Origin: Chrysogorgia sp. JL179-B06
Lineage: Eukaryota > Cnidaria > Anthozoa > Scleralcyonacea > Chrysogorgiidae
Length of the DNA: 64,000 bases
NCBI GenBank assembly: GCA_035772405.1
Contig: JAYKKM010000349.1
Span: 674,001 to 738,000, forward strand
Reading direction: 5' to 3'
Position numbers and translations under genes: made by a program. Shown here piece by piece: positions 1 to 12,673 of this stretch. The stretch's first letter is position 1, and each line of letters starts with the position of its first letter. The notes beneath the pieces were generated by a model. That model had not been told where the DNA came from and searched no databases. It was given only the letters and a program-made list of their open reading frames with translations.

Positions 1-690
1 TTGTTTGAGAGGGTTGATGATGGTGAGTTGCATGGGTGTCCAAGAAGTAAACGTGGAGAGAAATTGGGGAGTGGCTTTCAAGATGGAGAGCATGTTATGT
101 TGACTGATGGACTTACAGTATACAGTATGCAAAAGTGCAACTGAATTTTGCTATCTGGGTGACAAGATAAATGCTGATGGTGTAGCAGATGCAGCAGTGA
201 TGCAATGACTAGAAGTGGATGGAAAAAGTTTAGGGAGCAGGCATGCACCCATTCTGACTGCAAGAGGCATATCGTTGAAGTTGAAGAGGAAAGTGTATGT
301 GGCATGTGCATGTGGGCAATGCAAAGTGAATTAGATGATTTGATGGAATGGATAGAGATGAGGATGATCAGGTGGATGAGTGGTGTATCCCTGGACATGA
401 CTAGTAATGAGGGAGAGAATGGGTATTGAAAGGATTGATAAGGTACTTAGGAGAGCAAGATTGAGGTGGTTTGGGTATGTGGAAAGGAAAAACGATGACA
501 ATTGGGTGAAGAGATGTAAAACGATGGAGGTGAAAGGGTCAGGTTCAAGAGGATGACCAAAGATCACATGGAAGAAGACCGTTCATGAGGACATGGTATA
601 CTGGGTTTAAGGAAGACAGGAGATGTTGGAAGCTGAAGACGTGGCAAGGGCAAACCCCAACATAAGCAGTGTCAGTTTACTTTTAGAAGT
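1..690 (+). pseudogene. Decayed non-LTR retrotransposon ORF2, C-terminal part
   Basis: Broken reading frames on the + strand spell pieces typical of the C-terminal end of LINE reverse-transcriptase polyproteins: FCYLGDKINADG (about 150-182), SGWKKFREQ (about 214-240), RMIRWMSG (about 355-384), RLRWFGYVERK (about 460-491) and WVKRC (about 505-519). These lie in different frames and are interrupted by stops, so the copy is dead. The window starts inside it, so the 5' extent is unknown. The family assignment to a LINE is firm; the clade is not. Confidence 0.7.
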
Positions 691-1789
691 TTGAAATGTT
701 TTGAAGTATATTATTTAGTTTAACCTAATATATCCATGTTCCACTCTGCATTATTAAAAAATTCAACATGCCAAAAATTAATATTTAATAACAGCAACTA
801 CCGACTCGATTGGTTGAAACATGCGAATTAAGTTATGTTTTTATTATAATAATACATGACAAAATTAGTGCATTCTGATTAGTTATTAGATTAGTAAATC
901 CTTGGCGAAAAGAACAACGCCGTAATCTGCTGACTGTCCTGACCATGTGTCTCATTAGCACTGTGGTCAGAGCACTGGTACGTTTACAGTAGAACAGAGA
1001 CCATGGGTTCAATTCCCAGTTGGGGCAGTTGGATAAATTTTCAAAATATTATTCTGAATAAAATAAATCCTCTCTCCCTTAAATAAATCCTTAATTGCAC
1101 TTGCTATCATGTGATTACCTATAGAAATTCTATTTTCTAATGACTTACAAAACTGATGTAAATTTAAAAATAATAAAATTTACTGTACATGTAAAAAGAG
1201 TAATTCAAATTAACCAAATCTAATGTATAAATGAAAAAATTAGTGCACAACAAAAAAGGTCTGATTAAATTACTATGTCAAAATAATATGGTTTCACAAT
1301 CTGCTATATCCTTTAAATGATTTTAATACTTTAAATAATTTGTTATTTTTGAAACTCTCAAAGAGTTTTTGTTCTATTCTTTTTAACATGCAACATCAGT
1401 TTTCTCAATCACATGGAAAATACCTTTACTGTAGGTAACATTAAATGTATATTTACCATAATAACGTCTGTGTTTAATAACTTTGATTGCTGATAATAAG
1501 GCTTCACCAAGTTACAGGTAATCAATGTTGAGCATTGTGGTCACTACACAAAATACATGTACAGAAGAAGAAAGTTGTTACAATTTTAGGCCTAAACTGC
1601 AGGTACAGTATCTACATGTACGGTATTATCGAAAAATATATAAAGTGAACTTACTCAATGTGTTAAAAAATTAATTATCTATTTGTTGCTTCTGGTGTCG
1701 CCTTGAACTGATTGATAATCTGAAATCAGGAAGTAATAGAAAAGTTACAGAAATACGGTGAAAACAGACATTCTATCATACAAAATATA
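691..1789. other. AT-rich stretch without a recognised gene
   Basis: No coding signature was found on either strand. The only structured item is a tRNA-like segment at 952-1027. Confidence 0.5.
952..1027 (+). repeat. tRNA-like (SINE-head) segment
   Basis: An A-box-like GTGGTCAGAGCAC is followed about 30 bp later by a B-box GGGTTCAATTCCC. The acceptor arms do not pair well, so this looks like a tRNA-derived SINE head or a tRNA pseudogene rather than a working tRNA. Confidence 0.45.
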
Positions 1790-4700
1790 GAATGAACTGT
1801 CAAAAATAACAACTGAACTGTCAAAAATAACAACTGAACTGTCAAAAATCACAAGTGAACTGTGAAAAATCACAACTGAACTATGAAAAATCACAACTGA
1901 ATTATCTGTGAAAATCACAACTGAACTGTGAAAAATCACAATTAAAGTGAACTATCAAAAATCACAACTGAAGAACTATCAAAAATCACAACTTACTGAA
2001 TTATCGAAAATCACAAATTACTGAACTGTGAAAAATCACAACTGAACTGTGAAAAATAACACTGAACTGAACTGTGAAAAATCACAACTGAACTATGAAA
2101 AATCGATCACAACTGAACTGTGAAAAATCACAACTGAACTATCAAAAATCACAACTGAAGAACTATCAAAAATCACAACTTACTGAACTGTGAAAAATCA
2201 CAACTTACTGAACTGTGAAAAATCACAACTGAACTGAACTGTGAAAAATAACACTGAACTGAACTGTGAAAAATCACAACTGAACTGTGATAAATAACAA
2301 CTGAACTGTGATAAATCACAACTGAATTGTGAAAAATCACAACTGAACTGTGAAAAATCACAACTGAACTGTGAAAAATCACAACTGAACTGTGAAAAAT
2401 CACAAGTGAACTGTGAAAAATCACAACTGAACTGTGAAAAATCACAAGTGAACTGTGAAAAATCACAACTTAACTGTGAAAAATCACAAGTGAACTGTTA
2501 AAAATCACAACTGAACTATGAAAAATCACAAGTGAACTGTCAAAAATCACAACTGAACTGTGAAAAATCACAACTGAACTGTCCAAAATCACAACTGAAC
2601 TGTGAAAAATCACAACTGAACTGGGAAAAATCACAACTGAACTGTGAAAAATCACAACTGAACGGTGAAAAATCACAACTGAACGGTGAAAAATCACAAC
2701 TGAACGGTGAAAAATCACAACTGAACTGTGAAAAATCACAACTGAACTGTGAAAAAATACAACTGAACTGTCAAAAATCACAACTGAACTGTGAAAAATC
2801 ACAACTGAACTGGGAAAAATCACAACTGAACTGTCCAAAATCACAACTGAACTGTGAAAAATCACAACTGAACTGGGAAAAATCACAACTGAACTGTGAA
2901 AAATCACAACTGAACTGTGAAAAATCACAACTGAACTGTGAAAAATCACAACTGAACTGTGAAAAATCACAACTGAACTGTCAAAAATCACAACTGAACT
3001 GTCAAAAATCACAACTGAACTGTGAAAAATCACAACTGAACTGTGAAAAATCACAACTGAACTGTGAAAAATCACAACTGAACTGTCAAAAATCACAACT
3101 GAACTGTCAAAAATAACAACTGAACTGTCAAAAATCACAAGTGAACTGTGAAAAATAACACTGAACTGAACTGTGAAAAATCACAAGTGAACTGTGAAAA
3201 ATCACAACTGAACTGTCAAAAATCACAATTAAAGTGAACTATCAAAAATCACAACTGAAGAACTATCAAAAATCACAACTTACTGAATTATCGAAAATCA
3301 CAAATTACTGAACTGTGAAAAATCACAACTGAACTGTGAAAAATAACACTGAACTGAACTGTGAAAAATCACAACTGAACTATGAAAAATCGATCACAAC
3401 TGAACTGTGAAAAATCACAACTGAACTATCAAAAATCACAACTGAAGAACTATCAAAAATCACAACTTACTGAACTGTGAAAAATCACAACTTACTGAAC
3501 TGTGAAAAATCACAACTGAACTGAACTGTGAAAAATAACACTGAACTGAACTGTGAAAAATCACAACTGAACTGTGATAAATAACAACTGAACTGTGATA
3601 AATCACAACTGAATTGTGAAAAATCACAACTGAACTGTCAAAAATCACAACTGAACTGTCAAAAATCACAACTGAACTGTCAAAAATCACAAATGAACTG
3701 TGAAAAATCGCAACTGAACTGTGAAAAATCACAAGTGAACTGTGAAAAATCGCAACTTAACTGTGAAAAATCACAAGTGAACTGTTAAAAATCACAACTG
3801 AACTATGAAAAATCACAACTGAACTGTCAAAAATCACAACTGAACTGTGAAAAATCACAACTGAACTGTGAAAAATCACAACTGAACTGTGAAAAATCAC
3901 AACTGAACTGTGAAAAATCACAACTGAACTGTGAAAAATCACAACTGAACTGTGAAAAATCACAACTGAACTGTGAAAAATCACAACTGAACTGTGAAAA
4001 ATCACAACTGAACTGTGAAAAATCACAACTGAACTGTGAAAAATCACAACTGAACTGTGAAAAAACACAACTGAACTATGAAAAATCACAACTGAATTAT
4101 CTGTGAAAATCACAACTGAACTGTGAAAAATCACAACTGAACTATGAAAAATCACAACTGAACTGTGAAAAATCACAAGTGAACTGTGAAAAATCACAAC
4201 TGAACTGTGAAAAATCACAACTGAACTGTGAAAAATCACAACTGAACTGTGAAAAATCACAACTGAACTGTGAAAAATCACAACTGAACTGTCAAAAATC
4301 ACAACTGAACTGTGAAAAATCACAACTGAACTGTGAAAAATCACAACTGAACTGTGAAAAAATCACAACTGAACTGTGAAAAATCACAACTGAACTGTGA
4401 AAAATCACAACTGAACTGTGAAAAATCACAACTGAACTGTGAAAAATCACAACTGAACTGTGAAAAAATACAACTGAACTGTCAAAAATCACAACTGAAC
4501 TGTGAAAAATCACAACTGAACTGTGAAAAATCACAACTGAACTGTCCAAAATCACAACTGAACTGTGAAAAATCACAACTGAACTGTGAAAAATCACAAC
4601 TGAACTGTGAAAAAATACAACTGAACTGTCAAAAATCACAACTGAACTGTGAAAAATCACAACTGAACTGTGAAAAATCACAACTGAACTGTGAAAAATC

Positions 4701-5756
4701 ACAACTGAACTGTGAAAAATCACAACTGAACTGTCAAAAATCACAACTGAACTGTGAAAAATCACAACTGAACTGTGAAAAATCACAACTGAACTGTGAA
4801 AATCACAACTGAACTGTGAAAAAATACGACTGAATTGTGAAAAATCACAACTGAGCTGTGAAAAATCACAACTGAGCTGTGAAAAATCACAACTGAACTG
4901 TCAAAAATCCCAATAAAGTGAACTATCAAAAATCACAACTGAAGAACTATCAAAAATCACAACTTACTGAATTATCAAAAATCACAAATTACTGAACTGT
5001 GAAAAATAACACTGAACTGAACTGTGAAAAATAACACTGAACTATGAAAAATCGATCACAACTGAACTGTGAAAAATCACAGCTGCAGAACTAACAAAAA
5101 TCACAACTGAAGAACTATCAAAAATCACAACTTACTGAATTGTGAAAAATCACAACTGCACTGTGAAAAATAACACTGAACTGAACTGTGAAAATAACAC
5201 TGAACTGAACTGTGAAAAATCACAACTGAACTGTGAAAAATAACAACTGAACTGTGAAAAATAACACTGAACTGAACTGTCAAGAATCACAACTGAACTG
5301 TGATAAATCACAACTGAACTGAGATAAATAACAACTGAACTGTGAAAAATAACAACTGAACTGTGATAAATAACAACTGAACTGTGAAAAATAACACTGA
5401 ACTGAACTGTCAAGAATCACAACTGAACTGTGATAAATCACAACTGAACTGAACTGTCAAGAATCATAACTGAACTGTGATAAATCACAACTGAACTGTG
5501 ATAAATAACAACTGAACTGTGAAAAATCACAACTGAACTGTGAAAAATCACAAGTGAACTGTGAAAAATAACACTGAACTGAACTGTCAAGAATCACAAG
5601 TGAACTGTGAAAAATCACAAGTGAACTGTGAAAAAATCACAACTGAACTGTGAAAAAATCACAACTGAATTGTGAAAAATCACAACTGAATTGTGAAAAA
5701 TCACAACTGAGCTGTCAAAAATCACAACTGAACTGTCAAAAATCACAACTGAACTG
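1790..5756. repeat. 21-bp satellite array (about 4 kb)
   Basis: Tandem array of about 190 units of 21 bp. Each unit contains the dyad TGTGAAAAATCACA followed by ACTGAAC. Because 21 is a multiple of three, unmutated stretches stay open and read as a heptapeptide NCEKSQL on the + strand and HSSVVIF on the - strand; these are not credible proteins. Variant units (TGTCAAAAATCACA, TGTGATAAATAACA, GAACTATCAAAAA) are arranged in longer blocks. One block of about 390 bp at 1936-2330 recurs at 3224-3620, and part of it again near 4909-5070. Confidence 0.97.
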
Positions 5757-7282
5757 CTATTTTTTTAGTTTATTTTTCTTAATCTTTATAATGTAGTAAC
5801 TTACTGAAGATTTTACCATGTTTAAATATTAAGTATGAATGAATGAATATATTAATGAATTGCCACTGAATCGGATCAAAACTTGAGAAAGTTCAAAGTT
5901 GATGAGGTTACAAAGAGTTGACGGGGTTTCACTCCCCACCGAGAGCTCGAATTCTATCTTTCATCAACTCACATCAATTCTTATCTTTGTTTGACCGGAT
6001 TTACTGAGATAAAAAGTATAGAAACATTAATTATGGTGTCACAGCAGCTTATCTCGTTCACCCAGTATGACATCAAAACAGATGCTTTTGACTTCAATAG
6101 TCCGATTGACACACCTATAGATTTGACTATATGTATACACCGAGTGAATCGAACCACTACTAACGAATTGCACAGGCAAAAATATTTCGCCTTATTATCT
6201 AGTGCTACAAATATGCTAATTAGTGCGACGTATACGGTACGGAAGTCAAAGGGAGATTTGAAAACAACCCCTTGACACTTATTGGTATTAGCGCATCTGT
6301 CGCTCAAATAATGATTTTGCTTTGAATTTAGCAATGGCGAAGTGCTGTATGTTTTGCAATTTCTAACTGCGTGGCACTTTGTTGGAAGGATGTTTTCAGT
6401 TTAACTGATATGTCCATGTTTGATAAACCAAATGTCGCATGAGGGTAACAATGGTCTACAAAGTCTTCCAACGTAGCTAGTATACAGTCAGCCACGTCTC
6501 ACCTCACAGCTGCATGTTTGCATGACAAAAGCTAGCTAAGCTACACATTACACTACAGATCAATTAACGAGAGAATCAATTAACCAAATAGGGTCAATTA
6601 TCAAGCCATCAGTTCATTTTTCCATACATTAATATATCTGCTCTGGCGAAGGAGTGCATATATCTGACTTGACTTCAGACATATATATATATATTATACT
6701 GTATGAAGGATACGGCCGCTGACTCAACAGTGTTTTGTGGGTTATATCTCATGGCTGCTAAGGTAAAGTATAAATTAAATGTAATATACGCTCTGCTATA
6801 CTTTGGCCTGAAGGTAGGGAACGGTGAGTCTATTGACATTGGGAAGATTACTCGATATCGGCATGGATGATATGTAGAGCGAATGCAATTATTAAACTAA
6901 AGGTAGCTGGTTCTTTAAAAATATCACTTCTTTAAAAACCTCGACATGTTATGAAACAGTGGCGTAGAAAGCGGGGCGGGGGGCGGGCGCCAACAAAGCA
7001 ACACGAAGCTGTTTTCAGAGATCGATAAGATCTTAAAGATATACTAGCTTACCGTGCCAGCCACATCTGCGACTGCTGAGCGCACATTTTCGGCACTTCG
7101 AAGAGTGAAGTCGTATCAACGTTCTCCTATTTAATGTCTACCAGAGTGAATGTAATACTCTCAGTCTTCATGCACAAGATAGCGAAGGAATTCGCGGCTT
7201 CAAATGAGCGAATTAAGAAGGTCCTTTTTCGGTGCCTTTGAGTAACCTTTCAGAGATTAATATTCATATACATCTCCGTATT
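5757..7282. other. Stretch without a recognised gene
   Basis: Frames of up to about 117 codons exist (for example 5981-6334 minus), but they show no recognisable motifs, splice pattern or codon bias. Low-complexity TA runs lie near 6680-6696. Nothing else was recognised. Confidence 0.5.
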
Positions 7283-7700
7283 CTTATAATAATAATAATA
7301 ATAAAGACGTATTAGGAGCATTATACAATTGTCTCAATGCTCTTACAACAATATATATATATTCTTAAAGTTACTTTTAAAACTAATTACAGTTTCATTA
7401 TAAGATAAAGCCTACTACATATATATATTAACACTATGAACAATAACTATTAATTTAAAAAAAGAAAAGTCTTAACTGCAGACTTAAAATTACTTAACAT
7501 TTCAAAGCTTCTAATTTCCTGTGGTAATGAATTCCACAGTTTTGGCGCTGCAACCGAGAATGCTCTGTCTCCATGAGTCACCGTTTTGGATTTTGGCTCG
7601 AGAAGCAGATTTTGGTCAGATGATCTCAAAGTACGAGTAGGTTTATATTTAGTTAGCAAATCAGTAATATAAACAGGCGCCTGGCCATGCAAAGCCTTAT
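7283..7700 (-). pseudogene. CR1/L2-type LINE fragment, C-terminal end
   Basis: The minus strand encodes about 80 residues ending an ORF2. HGQAPVYITDLL, GDRAFSVAAPKLWNSLP and EIRSFEMLSNFK are the usual C-terminal block of CR1/L2-like LINEs after the reverse transcriptase. Downstream on the minus strand the copy ends in a (TTA)n tail at about 7285-7305, as expected for a LINE 3' end. It is heavily 5'-truncated. Confidence 0.8.
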
Positions 7701-8062
7701 GTCTGTTTCTTTATTATTAATTAAGGAAAATACAAACAGATACTAATCATCCATGTTTTAAACTTTTACCAAATGCAAAGATACATAACTACAATTTGAG
7801 AAACAAAACCAGTTTACAAAGAATAATATCCATCACAGATAGACATAAGAACTCTTTTATCCCTAGAGCATGTCATCTAATCATGTAGTTACTTGTTATC
7901 AGTATAAATATTAACCTTAATGTATTTTTAATGTATTATATATGCAAGTAATAGTATAAGTCTAAGTAATTGTATTTTTAACATTGTTTGTATATATTTT
8001 TAATGTAAATCCATTGTACTTTTTATCTAAAGATGGATATAATAAAGTTATTATTATAGTGT
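7700..8062 (+). pseudogene. LINE 3' fragment, opposite orientation
   Basis: A short in-frame piece on the + strand, with LRNKTSL and RHKNSFIPRA, ends at a stop at about 7888. It is followed by an A/T-rich 3' UTR ending AAAGATGG...AATAAAGTTATTATTATAG. The same 3' end occurs at 33590-33623 and 34102-34120, where a MITE interrupts it. Only the LINE tail is preserved. Confidence 0.6.
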
Positions 8063-8430
8063 TGAAATTAATAGAAGCATTAGATCAAATATAACATTTT
8101 ATAAAATGATTTTGAATAAAATAACATCTAGTCCTAACCTACGCCATGCTGCTGTTGTTGCACTACTGAAGATGATTTGGAACTAAATATATTATATATA
8201 CCTTCATGCTTTACATAAATAGCTTGATAAATACCGTGTTTTGTTAGTTATATTATAAGATAACGTGAAATTCACTGCAAATTATGATATTTGGTTCTTT
8301 GTTTTTGCGTAAAATTTGAGCCGCGCTTACCGCAAAATTAGTTGTAAACGTTGACTCAGAACGCAGGAAATCGCGTTTCAGAGGTTCTAGATTTCAATGA
8401 AAGATAATTCATCAGAGAATACAACAGTTT

Positions 8431-9437
8431 CTCAAACTCATTAATAATTCATGAGCCAATTAGCCAATGAAATCACTTTATTTTATCACATGACTGAGGC
8501 TGGATACTCGAGTAAAACACGTAAAAATCATATACCACCACAGTTATTAGATCAAACCCGGTTTTTCATCATGTTTTCTCGTGTTTGGATCCCCTGATGA
8601 AACACTCAAACTCGTTGTTCATATATTACATCTCAAACTCATTAATAATTCATAAGGAAATTAGCTAATCACACTACCCTACATGCATCACATGATGATA
8701 CTGGATACGTGGTGAAGAATTTTGATCCAGTCCTTAGGCCGGGCTGGATCAAAATTAATTCAGTCCAAGGACAGGATCAAAATTAATTCAGTCCAAGGAC
8801 AGGATCAAAATTAATTCAGTCCAAGGACAGGATCAAAATTAATTCAGTCCAAGGACAGGATCAAAATTAATTCAGTCCAAGGACAGGATCAAAATTAATT
8901 CAGTCCAAGGACAGGATCAAAATTAATTCAGTCCAAGGACAGGATCAAAATTAATTCAGTCCAAGGACAGGATCAAAATTAATTCAGTCCAAGGACAGGA
9001 TCAAAATTAATTCAGTCCAAGGACAGGATCAAAATTAATTCAGTCCAAGGACAGGATCAAAATTAATTCAGTCCAAGGACAGGATCAAAATTAATTCAGT
9101 CCAAGGACAGGATCAAAATTAATTCAGTCCAAGGACAGGATCAAAATTAATTCAGTACAAGGACAGGATCAAAATTAATTCAGTCCAAGGACAGGATCAA
9201 AATTAATTCAGTCCAAGGACCGGATCAAAATTAATTCAGTCCAAGGACAGGATCAAAATTAATTCAGTACAAGGACAGGATCAAAATTAATTCAGTACAA
9301 GGACAGGATCAAAATTAATTCAGTCCAAGGACAGGATCAAAATTAATTCAGTACAAGGACAGGATCAAAATTAATTCAGTACAAGGACAGGATCAAAATT
9401 AATTCAGTACAAGGACTGGATCAAAATTAATTACATC
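8431..9437 (+). mobile_element. Satellite-bearing repeat element (copy 1)
   Basis: The element starts TCTCAAACTCATTAATAATT, a sequence repeated internally at 8629-8650. It continues with a segment shared with 27303-27415 in reverse orientation (CTGGATACGTGGTGAAG, TAGCTAATCACACTACCC) and then runs into the 28-bp array. The flanks TCAGAGAATACAACAGT (left) and ATCAACTTC.AAACCACAAA (right) are contiguous at about 61225-61275, giving an empty-site equivalent. No protein is encoded. The class is uncertain. Confidence 0.6.
8754..9430 (+). repeat. 28-bp satellite array, about 24 units
   Basis: Near-perfect tandem units of 28 bp: GGATCAAAATTAATTC followed by AGTCCAAGGACA. The main variant has AGTACAAGG in the last third of the array. 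The same unit forms a longer array in the opposite orientation at 25985-27300. Confidence 0.97.
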
Positions 9438-9659
9438 AACTTCAAAACCACAAACTGAATTACAAAAAACGTTGAACTTCGCAAGCTAACACAGTTATCT
9501 TTTTTTGGTTATAAATAAAACAGTTGGCTAAAATTGATATATGATGTGGTGATCGTATTAATATATATATTAATATAACTATTTTAACTATATATTAGTA
9601 TAACTATATTTTACAAGGCAATACTGGATAACGTTACGTGTGCTAGTATGGCACCTTAA

Positions 9660-10134
9660 AGTGCCCCTAACCTCAACATTTTTTATTGTATTATTTGGAA
9701 GAACTTTTAAAATGATAAAGTAACTTCTTTTGAAGATTTTCACTTCTTCGCTTTCTTTTTGAGATATATCAGTTTGTTTGATATGCAAATATCTGGAATT
9801 TCGTCACACATGCATAATGAGTTATCAAAGAATGTTATATATTTTTGCGTTCATAAAATAAAAACACTAAAGTGTGAATAACACGTGTGTGTGTTTCTCC
9901 CACAACACCAAACTTCTTGATTTTAAAGGATTTTATTCGAGAATGAAAGAGATATACACATTTCTCCAATAAGTCATTATGCATGTGTGACGAAATTCCA
10001 GACATTTGCATATCAAACAAACTGATATATCTCAAAAAGAAAGCAAAGAAACGAAAATCTTCAAAAGAAGTTACTTTATCATTTTAAAAGTTCTTCCAAA
10101 TAAAACAATAAAACATTTTGAGGTTATGGGCACT
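9660..10134. mobile_element. TTAA-flanked foldback MITE (AGTGCCC family)
   Basis: Termini AGTGCCCCTAACCTC and its imperfect complement GAGGTTATGGGCACT are flanked by TTAA on both sides (9656-9659, 10135-10138). The arms are about 150-200 bp and face each other around a central region. TTAA target duplication is the signature of piggyBac-type elements; no transposase is present. A second copy is at 21009-21468. Confidence 0.75.
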
Positions 10135-10147
10135 TTAAATGTTCGTT

Positions 10148-10687
10148 GTTATGCACCTGTCAATGTTAAGCCCCAAAGGGGTAGTATCGGGCATATGTGG
10201 GGCATTTGACCGTGTTTTCTCATTCCACCGTCGGGAATTTGATCGTTATTCTTGGCCCGAGTGTGGGGCGATTTGATCTCACCAAAGGATCGTACAATAG
10301 GGACGGATAATTATTAATTATCTTTGAACATAATAAATCCTTTTGTTGACTCTTGAATATTTGTTTGAATCTTGTTTTTATGCCAATTGTCTTGTGTTAA
10401 TTTTGGACATTTTACACACTAAGAAGCACGTTTGTTAGAAAAGTGGCGTCTAAAGTTTCCATTTTCTTAGTGTAGTTCGTTCATATTATTGAACATTTGT
10501 TTTAAAAGGAATCATGAAAGACATATTTTGCATCTTTAAGGTAATCCCCGCGTGGGGATATTTGATTACATCTGACAGATATTTTTGCATGACAGTGGGG
10601 CATTTGATCGAAATATTTGCATGAAAAATCAAATGCCCCACATATGCCCGATACCACCCCTCTGGGGCTTAACATTGACAGGTGCAT
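10148..10687. mobile_element. Foldback element with about 58-bp arms
   Basis: The left arm (TGCACCTGTCAATGTTAAGC, continuing through GGGCATATGTGGGGC) and the right arm (GCCCCACATATGCCC, then GGGGCTTAACATTGACAGG) are inverted copies about 540 bp apart. No coding capacity. It directly abuts the preceding MITE. Confidence 0.65.
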
Positions 10688-10922
10688 TATATATATACTC
10701 AAAGTAGCACATGGACGATCTTCAGCAAAGGCTAAACTCCACGTGAAGTGAAGATGTGCGACTGTTTCCAGGTGTCGGAAAAGAAAGATACAGTAAAAAA
10801 CCGCATATAAGAACCACAAGTTATTTTTTGACGTCTGGCTGAAGTGGTTAATCAGGCTGAGTTGGTTCTTAACTGGTTCTCGTTTCTAGTCAAAAACAAT
10901 TGTTCCTGGTTTGGTGTTTTAA

Positions 10923-11361
10923 AGGACATTGGCAACAAAAATTAAGTTTGTCTAACATTAAAGAACTCGTAAAATGATAGAGTAACACCTTTTACAACTT
11001 TTGTGTATTTTACTTCGTTTTTGAAATATTTCAGTATGTTTGATATGTAAATGAGATGGTCTCTGACGTCAGGTGTGGGGTAGAGAATTTTCACTCATTA
11101 AAAAATGTCTTATATCTCAGTGATTGCTAAGTTTACAACGTTCATTATCATGTGGAACAAACTTGAATATGGAACTAATATTTTAATGAGTGAAAATTCT
11201 CTACCCCACACCTGACGTCAGAGACCATCTCATTTACATATCAAACAAACTGAAATATTTCAAAAACGAAGTAAAATACGGAAAAGTTGTAAAATATGTT
11301 ACTCTATCATTTTACGAGTTCTTTCATATTAGACAAACTTAATTTTTGTTGCCAATGTCCT
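10923..11361. mobile_element. TTAA-flanked foldback MITE (AGGACATTGGC family)
   Basis: Termini AGGACATTGGCAACAAAA and TTTTGTTGCCAATGTCCT are flanked by TTAA on both sides. The arms are about 200 bp. Copies are also at 31729-32517 and 33624-34101. This copy is nested in the CAGTAAAAA foldback element. Confidence 0.8.
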
Positions 11362-11849
11362 TTAAGTGATTTGTTTCCTTAATTAGTGAGCTGTTGACCC
11401 TGGAAGGTCTTGTATTTCATATAAATTGAACATTAACATCCCAATTGCATTTCATATTGCCAAACATATTTCATATTGTATTTCATATTATAAAATAACC
11501 GGAAGTAAATGAGCGAGAACACGCTATCTGATTGGTTACTGAGCTCAAAAACCGTGCATTATAACTCAATAAAGCATAAGCTGACGTGATTCTTCGAGTA
11601 GATTTTGTCGTTTTTGACGGATTTTCAGTAGTTTAAATCACAAAAGATAGTCAAAGAATACCTGGGTACAAGGCTAATCAAGGTACTAACACAACAGAAT
11701 GTTTTAACTGCAACGTTGAGTGCATTTTCATCGCTAAAATCGCCAACGTGTTTTCATCATCGACTTCCTAGCAACGCACATAGCAACGTCATTTATAACA
11801 GGTAAATCTACATTTTTCATGGCTTTATTGTTAATAATAATGGTGTTCT

Positions 11850-12007
11850 TTTATAAAAGAAATAAAAAACTTTGTCTTGTGTGATTATCGAGTTATAATG
11901 GCACTCGAGAAGCTAGTAAAACACTCGGCTATCGCCTCGTGTTTTACACGCATCTCTCGTGCCATTATAACTCGATAATCACACGCGACACGTTTTTTAT
12001 TTCTTAA
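11850..12007. repeat. Hairpin-type foldback element
   Basis: GTGTGATTATCGAGTTATAA and its complement TTATAACTCGATAATCACAC face each other over about 150 bp, bounded by AGAAATAAAAAA and TTTTTTATTTCT. A structurally similar hairpin (AGAAATAGAAAACAT...ATGTTTTCTATTTCT type) is at 27670-27870. Confidence 0.6.
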
Positions 12008-12563
12008 TTAAAAGCCTCCAAATTTGATAAAATGTATCCTCGTTGAGTACTAAACAACAGATTATATTTTTGAATTTGCAATAATATTAAATTAATTATG
12101 TACCTGCCTATACCTGCCCTTAGAACATGCTTTCTACTTACAAAAGTTAAGGGTTTTTTAGTACAAAAGTTAAGGTTTTTTAAGAACCAGTCTCATTTGT
12201 CAGCCTGAAGTGGTTCTTGTATTTCGGGTACTTAATTGCCTAAATTTCAGGCTGATGGTTCTTAATCCACTGGTTCTTTTATGCGGGTTTTTACTGTATT
12301 ATATATTAACCATATTTGTAAACCATATTTTGTACTGGCTGATTTTGTTTTGTCTTCACGCAAATCCCGCTATCGGTTCGCCGTTTACTATTTTCCAAAT
12401 TGAGCAAAACTATATGCATGCACAACACAATTGAATGATAGGTTAAGATAAAGTGCACCTATTATAGGCTTAAAAGTCTCCTTTGTCCGAAAGGTGTCTG
12501 TCTTAAAGAAAGTGCAGTTACAGATAAATAACGAAACAGTTGGTACCAACCGTAATTATTTAA

Positions 12564-12673
12564 CAATTAGACAACGAGCCCGAGTTGTCTATGAGCGAAT
12601 AGTCAACGAAGGCGAAGCCTGAGTTGACAATTCGCTCATAGACAATTAAATGAGGACGAGTTGTCTAATTATA
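12564..12673. repeat. Short hairpin repeat
   Basis: AATTAGACAACGAGCCCGAG, TTGTCTATGAGCGAA and their inverted counterparts (TTCGCTCATAGACAA, GAGTTGTCTAATT) form a stem of about 50 bp. No coding capacity. Confidence 0.5.

Larger units (their letters stand above)
10791..12296. mobile_element. TA-flanked foldback element, CAGTAAAAA family, with nested insertions
   Basis: Termini CAGTAAAAAACCGCATATAA and TTATGCGGGTTTTTACTG form inverted repeats flanked by TA on both sides, as in Tc1/mariner-type insertions. The inner arms share the words GGTTCTT and CAGGCTGA. Two other elements are nested inside (10923-11361 and about 11850-12007). A 148-bp relative is at 39806-39953. No transposase is encoded. 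Confidence 0.65.

Noticed and set aside
1790..5756. Long open frames encoding NCEKSQL or HSSVVIF heptapeptide repeats
   Set aside because: A 21-bp tandem repeat stays open in several frames by arithmetic. Both strands are open and there is no start context or flanking exon.
1790..5756. CRISPR-like array or bacterial CRP sites (TGTGA...TCACA)
   Set aside because: Units are contiguous with no unique spacers, and the window is clearly eukaryotic. The CRP resemblance is chance and the spacing is wrong (4 instead of 6).
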